Shown in pieces: positions 1 through 10,660 of a DNA stretch of 64,000 nt. Made by a program: the position numbers and the translations under genes. Numbering within the stretch: the stretch's first letter is position 1; every line of letters starts with the position of its first letter. The notes beneath the pieces were generated by a model. It had not been told where the DNA came from, did no database searches, and saw only the letters and a list, made by a program, of their open reading frames with translations. Location: contig QWDQ01000007.1 in NCBI GenBank assembly GCA_003868215.1, forward strand, positions 434,001 to 498,000. Direction: 5' to 3'. The DNA comes from Pseudophaeomoniella oleicola. Taxonomy: Eukaryota; Ascomycota; Eurotiomycetes; Phaeomoniellales; Phaeomoniellaceae.

Positions 1-105
1 AGGCAAGGATTCAAAGATATATATTTTCTCTCCCTCCTTTTCTTTCCCTTTTTCATAACAAACCCCCCTTTTTCCCCATCAAACAAGAAAGAACAGAAGA
101 GATAT

Positions 106-843
106 TCATAGTACGATTCCACCCAACCCGGTTCCCAAACCGATCAGGAGGCTGTCGAGCAATTGTTCGACGACCATGAGCAGGTTGTTGACGACGGGGA
201 CGAGCGCGAGGAGGAGGTTGCCGAGGGCGGAGAGGAGTGGGTTGAGGAAGGAGAGGGTCGTTGCTGGGGTGGCGGAAAATGTTATTAGTTTCAAGTGGTT
301 TTGAAGAAGTAGAGATAGAAAAAGAGAAAAAATAAATAAAAATAACTTACTCAGACCGAGATCGCCGACGATGGTTTGGATGGCGGCGGTCAATTCCTCC
401 AGGACCATTTCGATTTCGGTGATCAGACTGGCGGCCTGTCTCTTGCTGATGGCGACATCGGCCGTGCTTCGCTTGTTCTTATAGTTCAGAACGGGGATGA
501 AAGCGGCATACTCAGACCTGACGGTGCTGATGTCGACGCCGGTCAAGGAGACAACCTGGTTGGCGGCCGAGTTGAAGGCATCGGTCATTTCGTTGACGAT
601 AGCCTCGTAGCTGGACGTCGCGGTAGCGAGGTCACCCGATGAGACAAAGGCATCGTGGGTGGAGGTGATGCTCGAGTTGTAGGTGTCGAGAGTAGATTTG
701 AAGGATTGGACGATGGCAAGGGCGGATGAGATGGTGCTGTTGGAAGCGTCGGCATCGGCACGGATTGCGGTCCTTGAAGGAGCGGCTGAGATTGGAGTGA
801 TGGCGAGGGAGAGAAGGGGAACGAGAGTAGCGAAGAACTTCAT
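106..843 (-). CDS. Small secreted helical protein, HsbA-like
   Basis: Two exons: 843-351 and 263-106, giving 216 aa. The intron (350-264, 87 nt) has donor GTAAGTTATT, a CTAATAAC branch site and acceptor CCCCAG. The N-terminus is a clear signal peptide (MKFFATLVPLLSLAITPISA). The mature part is Ala/Ser/Thr-rich and helical, with an N-glycosylation-type NSS/NST content, two Lys-Arg sites near residues 124 and 135 that a Kex2-type protease could cut, and a leucine-rich hydrophobic C-terminus. The composition resembles hydrophobic surface-binding protein A and related small secreted proteins of filamentous fungi, but the match is by style rather than by a diagnostic motif. Likely located at the cell wall or outside the cell. 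The intron is a multiple of three with no stop, so an unspliced message would also be translatable. Function is inferred only. Confidence 0.7.
   Translation of the reverse strand: MKFFATLVPLLSLAITPISAAPSRTAIRADADASNSTISSALAIVQSFKSTLDTYNSSITSTHDAFVSSGDLATATSSYEAIVNEMTDAFNSAANQVVSLTGVDISTVRSEYAAFIPVLNYKNKRSTADVAISKRQAASLITEIEMVLEELTAAIQTIVGDLGLSKLFLFIFSLFLSLLLQNHLKLITFSATPATTLSFLNPLLSALGNLLLALVPVVNNLLMVVEQLLDSLLIGLGTGLGGIVL
264..350 (-). other. In-frame, stop-free 87-nt intron
   Basis: Intron of the secreted-protein gene. It has a good donor (GTAAGT), branch (CTAATAAC) and acceptor (CAG), yet it is 29 codons long with no stop. If retained it encodes a strongly hydrophobic stretch (begins SKLFLFIFSLFLSLLL) long enough to span a membrane. 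Splicing is the expected outcome; retention is a hypothesis. Confidence 0.7.
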
Positions 844-3498
844 GATGAATTATACGTGTATAAGACTAGGTCTGAACTTGAACTGGTGATCTTGAAGAGA
901 TCGAAGAAAAAGAACCTGAGGGGATAGAATGCAAGGAGAGGATGCTGTAGAGCGTATGTTTGATGAAAGAGAGGAATTCTGATACGAACGATGGGGAACA
1001 GACACTTTTATACTTCGAGAGCTTCCATACAACATTGAGAACCTCATAGACAAACGTAAATTGCCAAATTCCATTGTTGTCACCGTCATCGCCAGGGACA
1101 AACCTGGCTCAGCTGTGCATGGTTCATGTAGATCCGCATATCCTGATCACGGCAATCTTCGATTCGCATGATTTGCCGCCTCGCAGGAAATGAGATGACC
1201 GAAACGGTGATCGAGCCTTGTTGCCTTTTTGGAAGGTGTACGAACTCTGGACCGAAATCACCAACTAGGCACGAGAAATTGTGATAGCTCGAGATCCACG
1301 CCCGTTGACCCGCAGAGAGCTATGTACGGCTCGACCTGCTGCCGAAGACGAGCTTCTTGTGGGTCAAGCCGACATCTCCTGACCCGACGTTGGGTAGCTA
1401 ACTGGTGCATTGGAGGTTGTGCAGCCAGGTAGATCATAGAATACTCACTAGTAGACAAAGAGCGAATGGTGGTGAGTCTGTGTAATGAAAAGCAAGGAAT
1501 ACAAACATAAATCACTCATATTATTACTTCGCTTAAACCAAACCTGTCGAAAAGAGCCTTTTCCCCAGGAGACAGAGAGACCGACATTGGTCGAGGAGAT
1601 TTTCGGCCGGCATTGCCAGTCATCCCGGTGAGAAAAGTAAGGTCCAGCCGGTAGAGCCGTTGCTTAGAAAACGTGTCGTTGTGTTTTGGTAGCGTAGCTT
1701 CCCACACTGGCAATGATGAACCGATTGAAAGGAGAGAGTCCAAGGGTGATCGACAATGTCTTTCAGGTGTACATGGAACAATGAAGATCTTTGTAATCCT
1801 TGAAATGCGATCAACTACCTATTGGCTCTTTACAATGGCCTGGATTTTGGAGTGAAACTTCCTGGGGATGGATGACATCTGTGGTGGAGCTGACAGTTGT
1901 GATCCACTACCCACATCTTCCGAAGAACTGAATGTCTTGAAGTCTCGAAGGGTGATGGCCATGGCGATGATGCTGGCCAGGGGAAGTGGAGTTACAGACG
2001 TTAACCGGTCTCATTTGTTGATGTTTTGTATGCCCCTTTTCGGAAACAATAATAGACCGGACTGTGATAATTACCGCAGGAAAAAGCACTTGATGATCAA
2101 TTTGGTGACAAGTAGGCCTACGTGTGTCTTTGACCGGTCTGAAGCTTTGCCGACAACTCTTACAACCTGCATACCTCTCAAGACTCCGTAGTTGTAAAAG
2201 TGATTTGACAAGGAGATGCAATTCCATAATCAAGATGGCATTGCCAATGGCGCTTGTCATGGAAACCGTTGAATTGGCCAGAGATCGATCGTCAGTGGCT
2301 AAGACAGCATATGTGGCGAAGTCATTTCCCATGCTAGCTGAAGCCGTTGAAGGAAGACTCATTAGCTCAGACAATGCTCCGAACCGGACCTTTTTTGTAC
2401 TGGACCTGCAATCAGCGCCAAAGAATTCTCCTGTCCAACGGCTAAGTCTCAGGCTGTGGAAGTTGAGGGAGAGCCCTCGAGCGATGGTGGTCATTGATGA
2501 CATCCTCAGACTAGGATCGAATGGAAGACCACCATAGTATGGGGTTATATTCGATCCACCAAGCGACCATGAGATAAAAGGGGAAACATGACCGGGGCCT
2601 GTTTCCACTAAGTGCCCAAGCCTTGCTGATCGGAAAGGGTCTATCACTAGTATCACTAAGAAATGGCCGAGATGGGCTGCTCGTCCGGACTAGCATGAGT
2701 CGGCTATACCTGCGGTGCTTAAAAGGACCTATATCAGACTCGAATCAATCACGATTGAGAGATTGAGCCAATGCGAGGCAGGTCTCTCCTTTGTCGCACC
2801 GTCTATCGCATGATGCTATTAAAGCCTCGTCGCGTCGGTCAGTGTAGACTTCATGCGGGAAGAATGTCGAGAATGGCGTCTCTGAAAGTCATGGATTGAC
2901 GTCGTCGTCGATGGAAAAGTACAAAGTCGATGTTTGAACTAGGTATTTCTGTTCTTAGAACACAGTCAATTAGAATTTTCCCATTGAAGAAGAAACAGAC
3001 AGAAAATTAATTTACGCATATTAACGCATCGCAAATCAGGAAATATGATGCAAAGATCCAGGCAAAGTCTGAGCAAAAGCGGCGAGGCGGCAGAGTAGTG
3101 AACTCCAAGCCTCGAATATCGGCAGGGATGCTGACTGGGGTTTGCAACAACCGAATGCAATAGTTGCAAGCGACCAGTAACTTATAGCCTTCAATATCGC
3201 TCCTTTCATTATCATCATCATCATCCTGTCTGTTGATTATGACGATTGGAACAGGACCAGGGTGCTTCGCCAGTCTCAAGACCAATGCATTACATGATTT
3301 AAGCAAACTATTGAATTGCGAATGAGATCAGTCTTGTCGGCATATTAGAATAACAGGAGGCAAGATAATTGTCGCTGGACACAGCCGGAGGCAAATCCTA
3401 CGCGCTATCTAGACAAAGATCGTCACCATCAAATCTCATTCGCAGGCCTCCTCCTAGCTTGACCTATTTATTCCTGGTACTGGGAAATTGGAACCGAC
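844..3498. other. Gene-poor stretch upstream of the secreted-protein gene
   Basis: The part just above 843 should hold the promoter and leader of the secreted-protein gene. The rest contains only short overlapping ORFs on both strands. One longer minus-strand frame at about 2690-1907 is listed separately. A short CAT/ATC run lies near 3208-3226. I see no RNA gene, transposon end or recognisable domain here. Confidence 0.5.
1907..2690 (-). CDS. Doubtful open frame, product unknown
   Basis: A minus-strand frame stays open for about 260 codons from just after a TAG near 2690 down to 1907. Its first part lacks an ATG: the earliest start-like codon is GTG at 2656. The translation has no domain I recognise, and its C-terminal third (rich in Arg, His, Gln and Ser) looks non-coding. 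It could be an internal exon of an unrecognised multi-exon gene between about 2.8 and 1.5 kb, or a chance frame. Codon and residue composition are less convincing than in the neighbouring genes. Confidence 0.2.
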
Positions 3499-3854
3499 AT
3501 GGCTGTCCTTCAACGTCCGGCCGGTCGATCAACGTCGGACGAGAGTAGCGAGTCTCGCTATGCACAAATGGCGGACGACCTCGATAGGTACCAAGGTCGG
3601 CATCAAACACATTTCACTGTGATTGGATCAGTAGAGCGAGCGACGAGGCTTCCCAGGACAGCTGAACAAGAGAAAAAACAATTTTATGACTAACGTATTC
3701 AAGGAGCAGTCAAGCCCAAAGTAGCAAGTATTAGACTATCACTTCTGCCATCCGCAGGTCGAAACTGCGCCAGACCTTTCCAGCCACTCCAGGTCAGCCA
3801 CAAGCTGAGACTGACGAAGCAGATATACCCTTGCAGGAAGACAATTTTGAATGA
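3499..3854 (+). CDS. Putative 61-aa protein, two exons
   Basis: Proposed exons 3499-3587 and 3758-3854. The reading frame closes exactly: GAT AG joins G TCG AAA, giving a 61-aa acidic, hydrophilic protein that begins MAVLQRPAGRSTSDESSESR and ends EADIPLQEDNFE. The donor (GTACCA) is weak; the acceptor CCGCAG is good. A CTAAC element at about 3691 and a CAG at 3708-3710 could mean a different intron layout. No signal peptide, membrane segment or known motif is seen. The size and the low-complexity acidic tail resemble small subunits of nuclear or kinetochore complexes, but I do not recognise the family. If the intron is wrong, exon 1 reads on to a stop at 3693. Confidence 0.4.
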
Positions 3855-4269
3855 TCATCAACTGGCTCAGGACCTGACAGCTATTGAATACCATACAACC
3901 TCTATATTACAAGTTGTAGGGGGCGAAAATGCCATCCACATCTCCATTTGCGATTACCGCACCATGTCGATACTTGCGCCGATAGAAATAGAACTGCCCT
4001 AGCGTTGCACCATAACTGCCACATACAGGATGGATAAGAACACAAAAGGTGAACCGATAAAAGACAAGGGAAAGATATCAGAAGGCAACTTTTAGATCTC
4101 AGCATGCTCGCTGAAGACCAGAGACTCGCCCTGGGTCCCCGAGATCGAAGGAGTGCAAGATCAGGCTGATAGGGGTATCTGAGATAGACGATTCGTGGAA
4201 CGCGTTACTGCAGAGCTGACAATGTTTGCCGCTCTCGGGTTTTCTCGATCGTTTTTGTTCTTAAGCAAT
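3855..4269. other. Convergent 3' region between the small gene and PAB1
   Basis: The space between two converging genes, expected to carry both 3' UTRs. There is no convincing ORF, repeat or RNA gene. Confidence 0.5.
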
Positions 4270-6606
4270 CTAGGCTTGTGCCGGCTCTGCAGCTGCTTCC
4301 TTCTTTGCACCTTCGTCCTCACCGGCAGTTCCATTGGTTGCTGCATCAGCTGATGTACCCTTGTTGTTCTTCAAGTACTCATCGTAAACTTGGAGAGCTT
4401 CAGTCACCTTAGCGTTGAGGGCGTCATCATCATCGATTCTGAAAGTCCTATTAGCTCCGCTGACTTGAGAGAGAGATGATCGAGGGAATACTTACAGGGT
4501 AATCAACTCGGAGTTATCCATCTCCAAGAGCATTCCAGTAATCTTACCGGCCAGCTCTGGCTGCTTAGCTTGGATCTTAGGGTAGAGAGCTTCACCCAGC
4601 ATTTGCTTCTGCTGAGCTGGTGGTGCTTGTGACAGGCTAGAAACGTTGGAAGCACCCTCAGCGCTTGCTTGTGAAATTGGTGGCGCTTGTCCTCGACCAC
4701 CTTGTTGTCCTCGGCCCATCTGACCTTGGCCCATTGGCATACCGCCACGAGGAGCACCGCCCTGGTTAAAGTTTGGTCCACCACGACCTCCCGGAACGTT
4801 GCCCATGTTTGGTGGCATACCCTGCATATTTGGCACCTGGCCGCGACCACCAACGCCTCGTCCACCCATCACCATTTGTGGATACATACCGTTCACTAAA
4901 GCGGGGTTACCCTGCATACCGAAAGGCACTTGTCCAGCAATGAAGTTGGGTGGAAGTTGACCTTGAGGCATGCCTCGGCCACCTTGTGGAGGGAAAGCAC
5001 CAGGGAATTGACCAGGACGAGCGCCAGGGATTTGAGGGAAGACCATGCCGGCCTGTGGGCCAAGTGGCACACCACCACGTTGAGCATTGGCTGGCATGTA
5101 ACCCGGCTGCTGGCCTGGTCCGTAGAAAACAGCTGGTTGCATAAAACCTTGCGGCATGCCCGCGGCAGCGGCAGCCTGTTGCTGTCGGAGAGTGGCGCGG
5201 GCTTGAATGCTTGCCTCAAGCTGGCTTTTGCGGACATCTTTGCGCTGAGCTAGGGCAACGTAGAGAGGCTTGCCGTTGACCATCTTCTGGTTCATCTCGG
5301 ACACAGCCTTGGAAGCTTCGTCAGGGTTGCTGAAGCATACGAAACCGAAACCTTTGCTTTTTCCAAAAGCCCGCTTTTCGGATTTCTTCTCCTTCTTCTC
5401 GTCAGACTCGCCATCTTTGCCTTCCTCGGGGGTCTCAACTTCCTCATTCTTGTTCTCCTTTTCCTTGTCTGAATCCGGTGTCGGTGCACGCTCGTCACGC
5501 ATGACCTTCGCAGAGGTAATAGTCCCGAACGAGCTGAAAACGTCCCTCAACTTCTCATCATCAATATCATCGGCCAAGTTCTTGACGTAGAGATTGACGC
5601 CCTGGTACTTGGACGCCTTCTCAACACGTGCGGCCTCGTATTGCTTGCGGAGTTCCTCCTCACGCTCATGCTTCTTCTGTGCACGTCCCACGTAGAGGTT
5701 CAATCCATGGTAATCTATGTCATTAAGCTCATCAACGGCTTTATTAGCGGCTTCATGGTCGGCGAAGTTGACAAAACCAAATCCCCGACTCTTCCCAGCG
5801 TCATCACGAGAGATTGATGCAGAAGTGATGTCACCATACTTCTCGAAGAGGTCACGAAATTCCTCGTCGGTGACATCTGCGCCGATGTTCTTGACATACA
5901 CGTTGGTAAAATTCGCCTTCATTTCCTCAAACTTGCTCTGACGGTCTTTCTTTGCTATATGATGGCCAACGAAGACCTTCTTGTCGTTCAACAACATTCC
6001 GTTAACGTGTTTGATAGCGTTTGAAGCAGCCTCTGCAGTCTCGTAGTGCACGAAGCCATAACCCTTTGAATTGCCAAATTCATCTTGCGCGACTTTGCAA
6101 CTGAGAATGTTTCCAAAAGCGGCGAAGGTATCGTGCAAAGCCTTATTGTCAATGGCAGTATCCAAATTCTTGATGAAGACATTGCCCTGGCCAGTCTTTC
6201 GCAGAGCAGGATCACGTTGGGACCACATGATGCGGCAGGGGCGACCCTTGATCAAGGTATAGTTCAACTCTTCCAGAGCCCTCTCTCCATCAGCTGTGTT
6301 GTTGTAGTTGACGTATGCATAACCCAAAGATCGACGGGTGACGGCATCACGGCAAACACGGATTGAGGCAACCTGGCCGATGGATGAGAACAGTTCGAAA
6401 AGCATGGCCTCAGTAACAGATGGATCAAGCTCGCCGACATAGAGGGAGGCGGAATGCGGTTGCGAATTGCTTGGTGCAGCAGAACCAGGAGTTTGAACAT
6501 CACCCTCACTGGGCGTCACAGGTGCGACATTTGTATCGATGGTGGTACCATTGGCTGCTGGGCCAGCCTGTGCCTCTGCAGCAGCGGAAACCTCGGACGA
6601 AGACAT
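4270..6606 (-). CDS. PAB1: Polyadenylate-binding protein (Pab1)
   Basis: Binds mRNA poly(A) tails and links them to eIF4G, deadenylases and release factor in the cytoplasm. Exons 6606-4496 and 4438-4270 give 759 aa. Four RRMs are visible at about residues 54-131, 142-219, 235-312 and 338-455, with RNP2/RNP1 cores such as [29 protein letters not shown] and GFGFVCF. A Pro/Gln/Gly/Met-rich linker (about 475-655) is followed by a PABC/MLLE domain (about 657-730, core ALYPKIQ then [12 protein letters not shown]). The 57-nt intron (4495-4439) splits the last MLLE helix: LITL is followed by [11 protein letters not shown], as in the family. The chosen ATG (6606) lies just after a leader intron. RRM4 carries an acidic Lys/Glu/Asp insertion of about 40 residues (373-412). 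Confidence 0.97.
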
Positions 6607-6614
6607 ATTGCAAT

Positions 6615-6892
6615 CTAGAATAAGTGCTGTTAGAAAAGTGTACAACATAAGCAGCCGCAAGACTACCACGTGTCTTCGATTCCAGGGGTAACTGGCGTAC
6701 TCTAAATGACTTTGTAGAATGCAGAGACTGGTTCGATGTTAGATCTCTCAGAGATTGTGCTTGAGGAGTTGATGTCGACTGTCGAAAGAGGCCTGGGGAC
6801 TCTGCTCTCAAATATCAGATATGTGATCAGGAGTGAAAAAAAGCAGAGGATTTGAGATGAAACTGATGTTGTTGGTCCGAGAGAGGACTTAC
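6615..6892 (-). other. Probable intron in the PAB1 5' leader
   Basis: The minus strand has a strong donor (CGAG then GTAAGTCC at 6892) and an acceptor (TTCTAG, 6616-6615) nine bases before the PAB1 start codon. Removing these 278 nt deletes several in-frame upstream codons and leaves a short leader joined to the ATG. The placement is inferred from the splice signals only. Confidence 0.6.
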
Positions 6893-7688
6893 CTCGATAG
6901 AAGAAGTTTTAGTGAATTTTCAAGTTTTTTTGATCAGGTCACGAGTATTTTTGGTTAGGGGAAGGGCAAAAGAAAGTCAATAGGATCTTGACTGAGGCAG
7001 ACTTATGATCAAATCTGCTGATGAGCGCGGTGATAGAGGGAAGTGTAGGCTTTGTCGTGAGAGTCGCAACATAAAAGAAATCTCAGTCCCCCGAAATTTT
7101 GTGGAAGGCGCGCTAAACCCAAACGGTTAAAGCTTGGCAGTCGCGACTTTCTTTCTCGCATTATCAGATTCACTTGACACTTCTAGTTGCATGCACTCCA
7201 CAACCAAATCCCCGGCATGTGAAGACACATTCTTCTGTGAGAGCTACGGCAATTTAAAGATAATTGTCCATGCATGGGTGTGATTGTAATAGTTACACTT
7301 GGATTCTCTCAGCTCCTAATTACATACTATACAGGTGAGTACCTCAAAGTCGGTGTTGATCCTCCACTCATGCGAGGGTCATCTTTGTGCTCCCAAACAC
7401 CTCACTCGTGATGGCAATGACGAGGGTGTTGTTGTCTTCTCCTATAGTTCAGCGTCCACTGCCTTATGGGCCTCAAGCAGGACCAGGGTTGGGTCAACTC
7501 GCCCACACCAAGCCATGTCTACCCTGTAGAGTACATAGTGGCTTCTTGGTATACTTCTCAAGCAGTGGCTCCGGTAGGAATGGTCTCTGTTGGGAATTAC
7601 TGTTGACATATGTTGTCCAGCTCGCGTCAGATGAGCCCCCAAGCACCAGGTGATCGCATAGACGAGCGATTTTCAAACGCTCGGGCTT
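6893..7688. promoter_or_regulatory. PAB1 promoter and leader; TFB1 3' end
   Basis: The PAB1 leader side (about 6893-6960, read on the minus strand) is rich in oligo(A): runs of 5, 7, 4 and 4 A lie within about 70 nt. This is the kind of tract through which poly(A)-binding protein is known to repress its own mRNA in other eukaryotes. The remainder up to 7688 contains only short frames and should include the TFB1 3' UTR. The transcription start was not located. Confidence 0.4.
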
Positions 7689-9566
7689 TCAGCCCTCTTC
7701 TGACGTTTGTTCTGCTAGCGCCTGCTTGTACCTGGTAATAGCCAATGCAAGAGAACTTGTCGTAGGCTCAAGAAGCTCTTTGACTACCTTCGCACCGCCA
7801 CTTATGCCAGCGAGGTCCACTCGGACCTTCTTGCCGGACCTTCTTGCTTTCTCATTTGCCATCTTCTGTCGCTCTTTGACTTCTTCCTCCCGTGCATTTT
7901 CGGCGTCATCTGCAACGGCCTTTATACGGTCCATTGCTCGATTAAGTGACTCAACGAGTGAGACGATCTCATTCACCCGTTCTGTTTTCCCAGAAAGGAA
8001 AGCTGACCAGAACTGATGCAGAAATTCTGTGGTCGTTGCATGTGTCAAGATAACGCGGTCATAGATCGCGCTCGGAAGGCCCAACGAACTCGGTATGGGC
8101 TCTGTCTGTAGCCGATGCTGCTGCAGTAGCTCCAAGATATGTGAGGTGGCATTCTGTATACGATCAAAAGAAATTTTGTCATCTCCATCGAGATCCATAC
8201 TCTCTTCTTCCTGTTCTCCCGCGGCTCGCAATACCCCCACCCCTGGTGCTGGAAAATGCTTCTCAATGTCATCTGTGACGGCGGCAATAGTTTCCCGGGG
8301 ATTCGCTCTGGCCTTCGCAAATACGTCTTCAGTTTTATCTTGCTTTCCGTTTTCTGAGAAGAAATGACTCTGATCTCGTACTCTCAGTATCATCCGTGTT
8401 TGCTCTGGGTCACCCTGTAGATCCCTCAATAGCAGATTGTTGTACGTCGTCTCATCCATTCCGATAGGTTGTGATGGATCAATGTCCGATGGTGCCACCT
8501 GGGACATGATTTTCTCACTGAGACTGTTCAGCGTCCGGATGATAGGAACTTTGTCGAGTGAGCGAGGCCGCAAGCTCAATTCTGGCGCGTTGCCCTTGCG
8601 CTGGCTGTGATTCTCCTCATTCCCTTCGAGGTCTATGATGCGAGGAATGGTTGCTTCATATGCTGCAGGCCGGCCAGTAAATTCCTCTTCATCCAAGTAC
8701 TTGTCAAGTATCCGATCAGTCGCATCGGATGGGTCTATTTTCTCTCCTCGTAACTTCTTCAGTAACCTACTTTGGAAAAATCTCGACCAGAATTCTCCCT
8801 CATTCAGGGGTTTCGGGACCTCTCTGTCGTAGATTCTCTTGACTAATGGGTGCTGCTTAAAAATCAGTTGTATCTGCTCTCTACTGATGTTCATTTTCTG
8901 CTCCCTAGTAGAAGGCTTCAGTACAGATAATACATTGTAGGATCCTCGCTGTTGGCTTCTCTCAATTGCATGCGCACGGAGTAGATGGATACGGGTTGAC
9001 CAGAACTGTGAAGTGAACTGGGAAGTAGAGATAGCATCTGGCTTCGTTCGCAGAGATTCCATGAACGTTTTTTGCAGAGAAGGATTGGCCTTAAAGAGAT
9101 CTCTTTGTAAAGCAGTATCAGCCTTGAGTCGCTCGTCGTCGTCCCAACCGTTCTTATCCTGGTTCTGACCACCAGAGATAGCACTCGCTATTGCCATTGC
9201 GGCAGAGGTGCCACCCGCAGCCCCATTTGAAGCGGATTCGGCTGCTTTCACAGCTTGTATTGAGGCAGCCAACGTTGATTTAATGGTATCTGCCTCGCCA
9301 CGTGCGTTTGAGGGTGAGATGAAATTAAAGACGTAAGGAATGGGCTCCGTTTGGCCGGGCGGTTGTACGAAGATCTTGAGCATCACCTTAGGATTGTTGG
9401 CTGGTGTTTGCTGCAAGTTCGTAATGCTCGCGACTGTTAGTGACAAAGCCGGCTTTCCATCTTGGATGCCACTGGTCGGCGTCCATTCTACAGACCGACG
9501 ATCTTGTGTGACAGCCAGCACACCTTCTTGCTTTTTATATGTCGTCAACCCACTTGGATTAGACAT
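7689..9566 (-). CDS. TFB1: TFIIH core subunit p62/Tfb1
   Basis: Structural subunit of the TFIIH core, needed for RNA polymerase II initiation and nucleotide excision repair in the nucleus. A single uninterrupted exon encodes 625 aa, about the usual fungal length. The N-terminal PH-like domain (about residues 8-110) starts MSNPSGLTTYKKQEG and contains the typical WTP segment. Two BSD domains follow: BSD1 at about 142-195 (ending in the QFTSQFW signature) and BSD2 at about 228-275 (EGEFWSRFFQSRLL). The C-terminal half is helical and ends in the conserved p62 C-terminal helices (residues about 480-620). Start is the first ATG of the frame. Same orientation as PAB1, and divergent from the gene at 10661 with about 1.1 kb between. 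Confidence 0.95.
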   Translation of the reverse strand: MSNPSGLTTYKKQEGVLAVTQDRRSVEWTPTSGIQDGKPALSLTVASITNLQQTPANNPKVMLKIFVQPPGQTEPIPYVFNFISPSNARGEADTIKSTLAASIQAVKAAESASNGAAGGTSAAMAIASAISGGQNQDKNGWDDDERLKADTALQRDLFKANPSLQKTFMESLRTKPDAISTSQFTSQFWSTRIHLLRAHAIERSQQRGSYNVLSVLKPSTREQKMNISREQIQLIFKQHPLVKRIYDREVPKPLNEGEFWSRFFQSRLLKKLRGEKIDPSDATDRILDKYLDEEEFTGRPAAYEATIPRIIDLEGNEENHSQRKGNAPELSLRPRSLDKVPIIRTLNSLSEKIMSQVAPSDIDPSQPIGMDETTYNNLLLRDLQGDPEQTRMILRVRDQSHFFSENGKQDKTEDVFAKARANPRETIAAVTDDIEKHFPAPGVGVLRAAGEQEEESMDLDGDDKISFDRIQNATSHILELLQQHRLQTEPIPSSLGLPSAIYDRVILTHATTTEFLHQFWSAFLSGKTERVNEIVSLVESLNRAMDRIKAVADDAENAREEEVKERQKMANEKARRSGKKVRVDLAGISGGAKVVKELLEPTTSSLALAITRYKQALAEQTSEEG

Positions 9567-10660
9567 CCTTGATATAGCAGTGTCGGATCAAGTGGTCGAT
9601 CATCAGATGGTCTCGGGGTAGATTGACAATAAAGTCAGGCATACTCAGGTTAGGCAGCTGAGTACTTGCCCGGGGTAAGATCAAAGCTGTAACTCGCGTC
9701 TAAGCCCGGTGCCACAGTCCCATGCAGATGAATTACTTCTCAGCTATTGACAAGGCTGTCCCTATCGCCCTCATCACCACTGTAATCTCTTGTTATGAGG
9801 CAAAGTAGAAGCTGAGCAGCTTTCAAGCACCTTGGGTAGTAGTTACAATATTTTGGAGGTCGACTACGTCAGCCACAACGATCACTATATGCACTACGGA
9901 AGACCAGGTATGCACATCGATCAACTCTTCTTTGATCGACCATCGTTGCTTGTGAGAAGCCTTCAATAAGCAGGTCTTATTCACAGGTGGTATCAATGAT
10001 GTAAAACTCTCATTCCCATGGATTTCGTATTCACTGTGGATGTTCACGACTGTGGGAGATATTTTCCCTATATATACCTGCCTCCCCCCCACTGGCACAA
10101 CAAACCCCAACTTCAGGATGCCTTACTCTCGAAGGGTCATCGACGGATGTAGTGGTGACGGGGCCTGAAAGGGTATCAAGGTCTGCATTGAGACAGGGGA
10201 CTGAGTGACTGTCCGTCGCCACTCGTGTTGATACCTTGTGTCTCTGTACTGGCGGGGCCTCAACTCTTCGACTTCCTGCTATCATGATGAACCTCACCAA
10301 AGTCTTACTGCTGCTGTATCACGTGTTTTCTTCACTACATTAAAACCTCCCACACATTCTACATTGAATCAGACAATTCGTATCTTGCACTGCAGGTTCT
10401 GATTTTACGCTAGTATTCACGGTGACACTGTCGCCTAGCTGCCGCCTATTGTGCCTGAATACTGCATTCACACTGGTAGCCTGCGCTCCCTCTTTCCAAA
10501 ACTTCACATATCTCCCTTCGTTCCCCGACTCCTCTCTCAGATTTCCACCATTCGTACACTCTCCCAAAACCACACACTCTCTTTACATCAACTCTCATAT
10601 CTCAATCATCATTCCTCTGCAACGCTTTCATCTCTTCAGGCTCTCTGCTATCCTGTCACC
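9567..10660. promoter_or_regulatory. Divergent upstream region of TFB1 and the 210-aa gene
   Basis: About 1.1 kb between two start codons on opposite strands, so it should hold both promoters. The part nearest 10661 (about 10480-10650) is strongly C/T-rich, a usual fungal leader/promoter feature. The short ORFs here have no recognisable domain. No RNA gene was seen. Confidence 0.45.
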
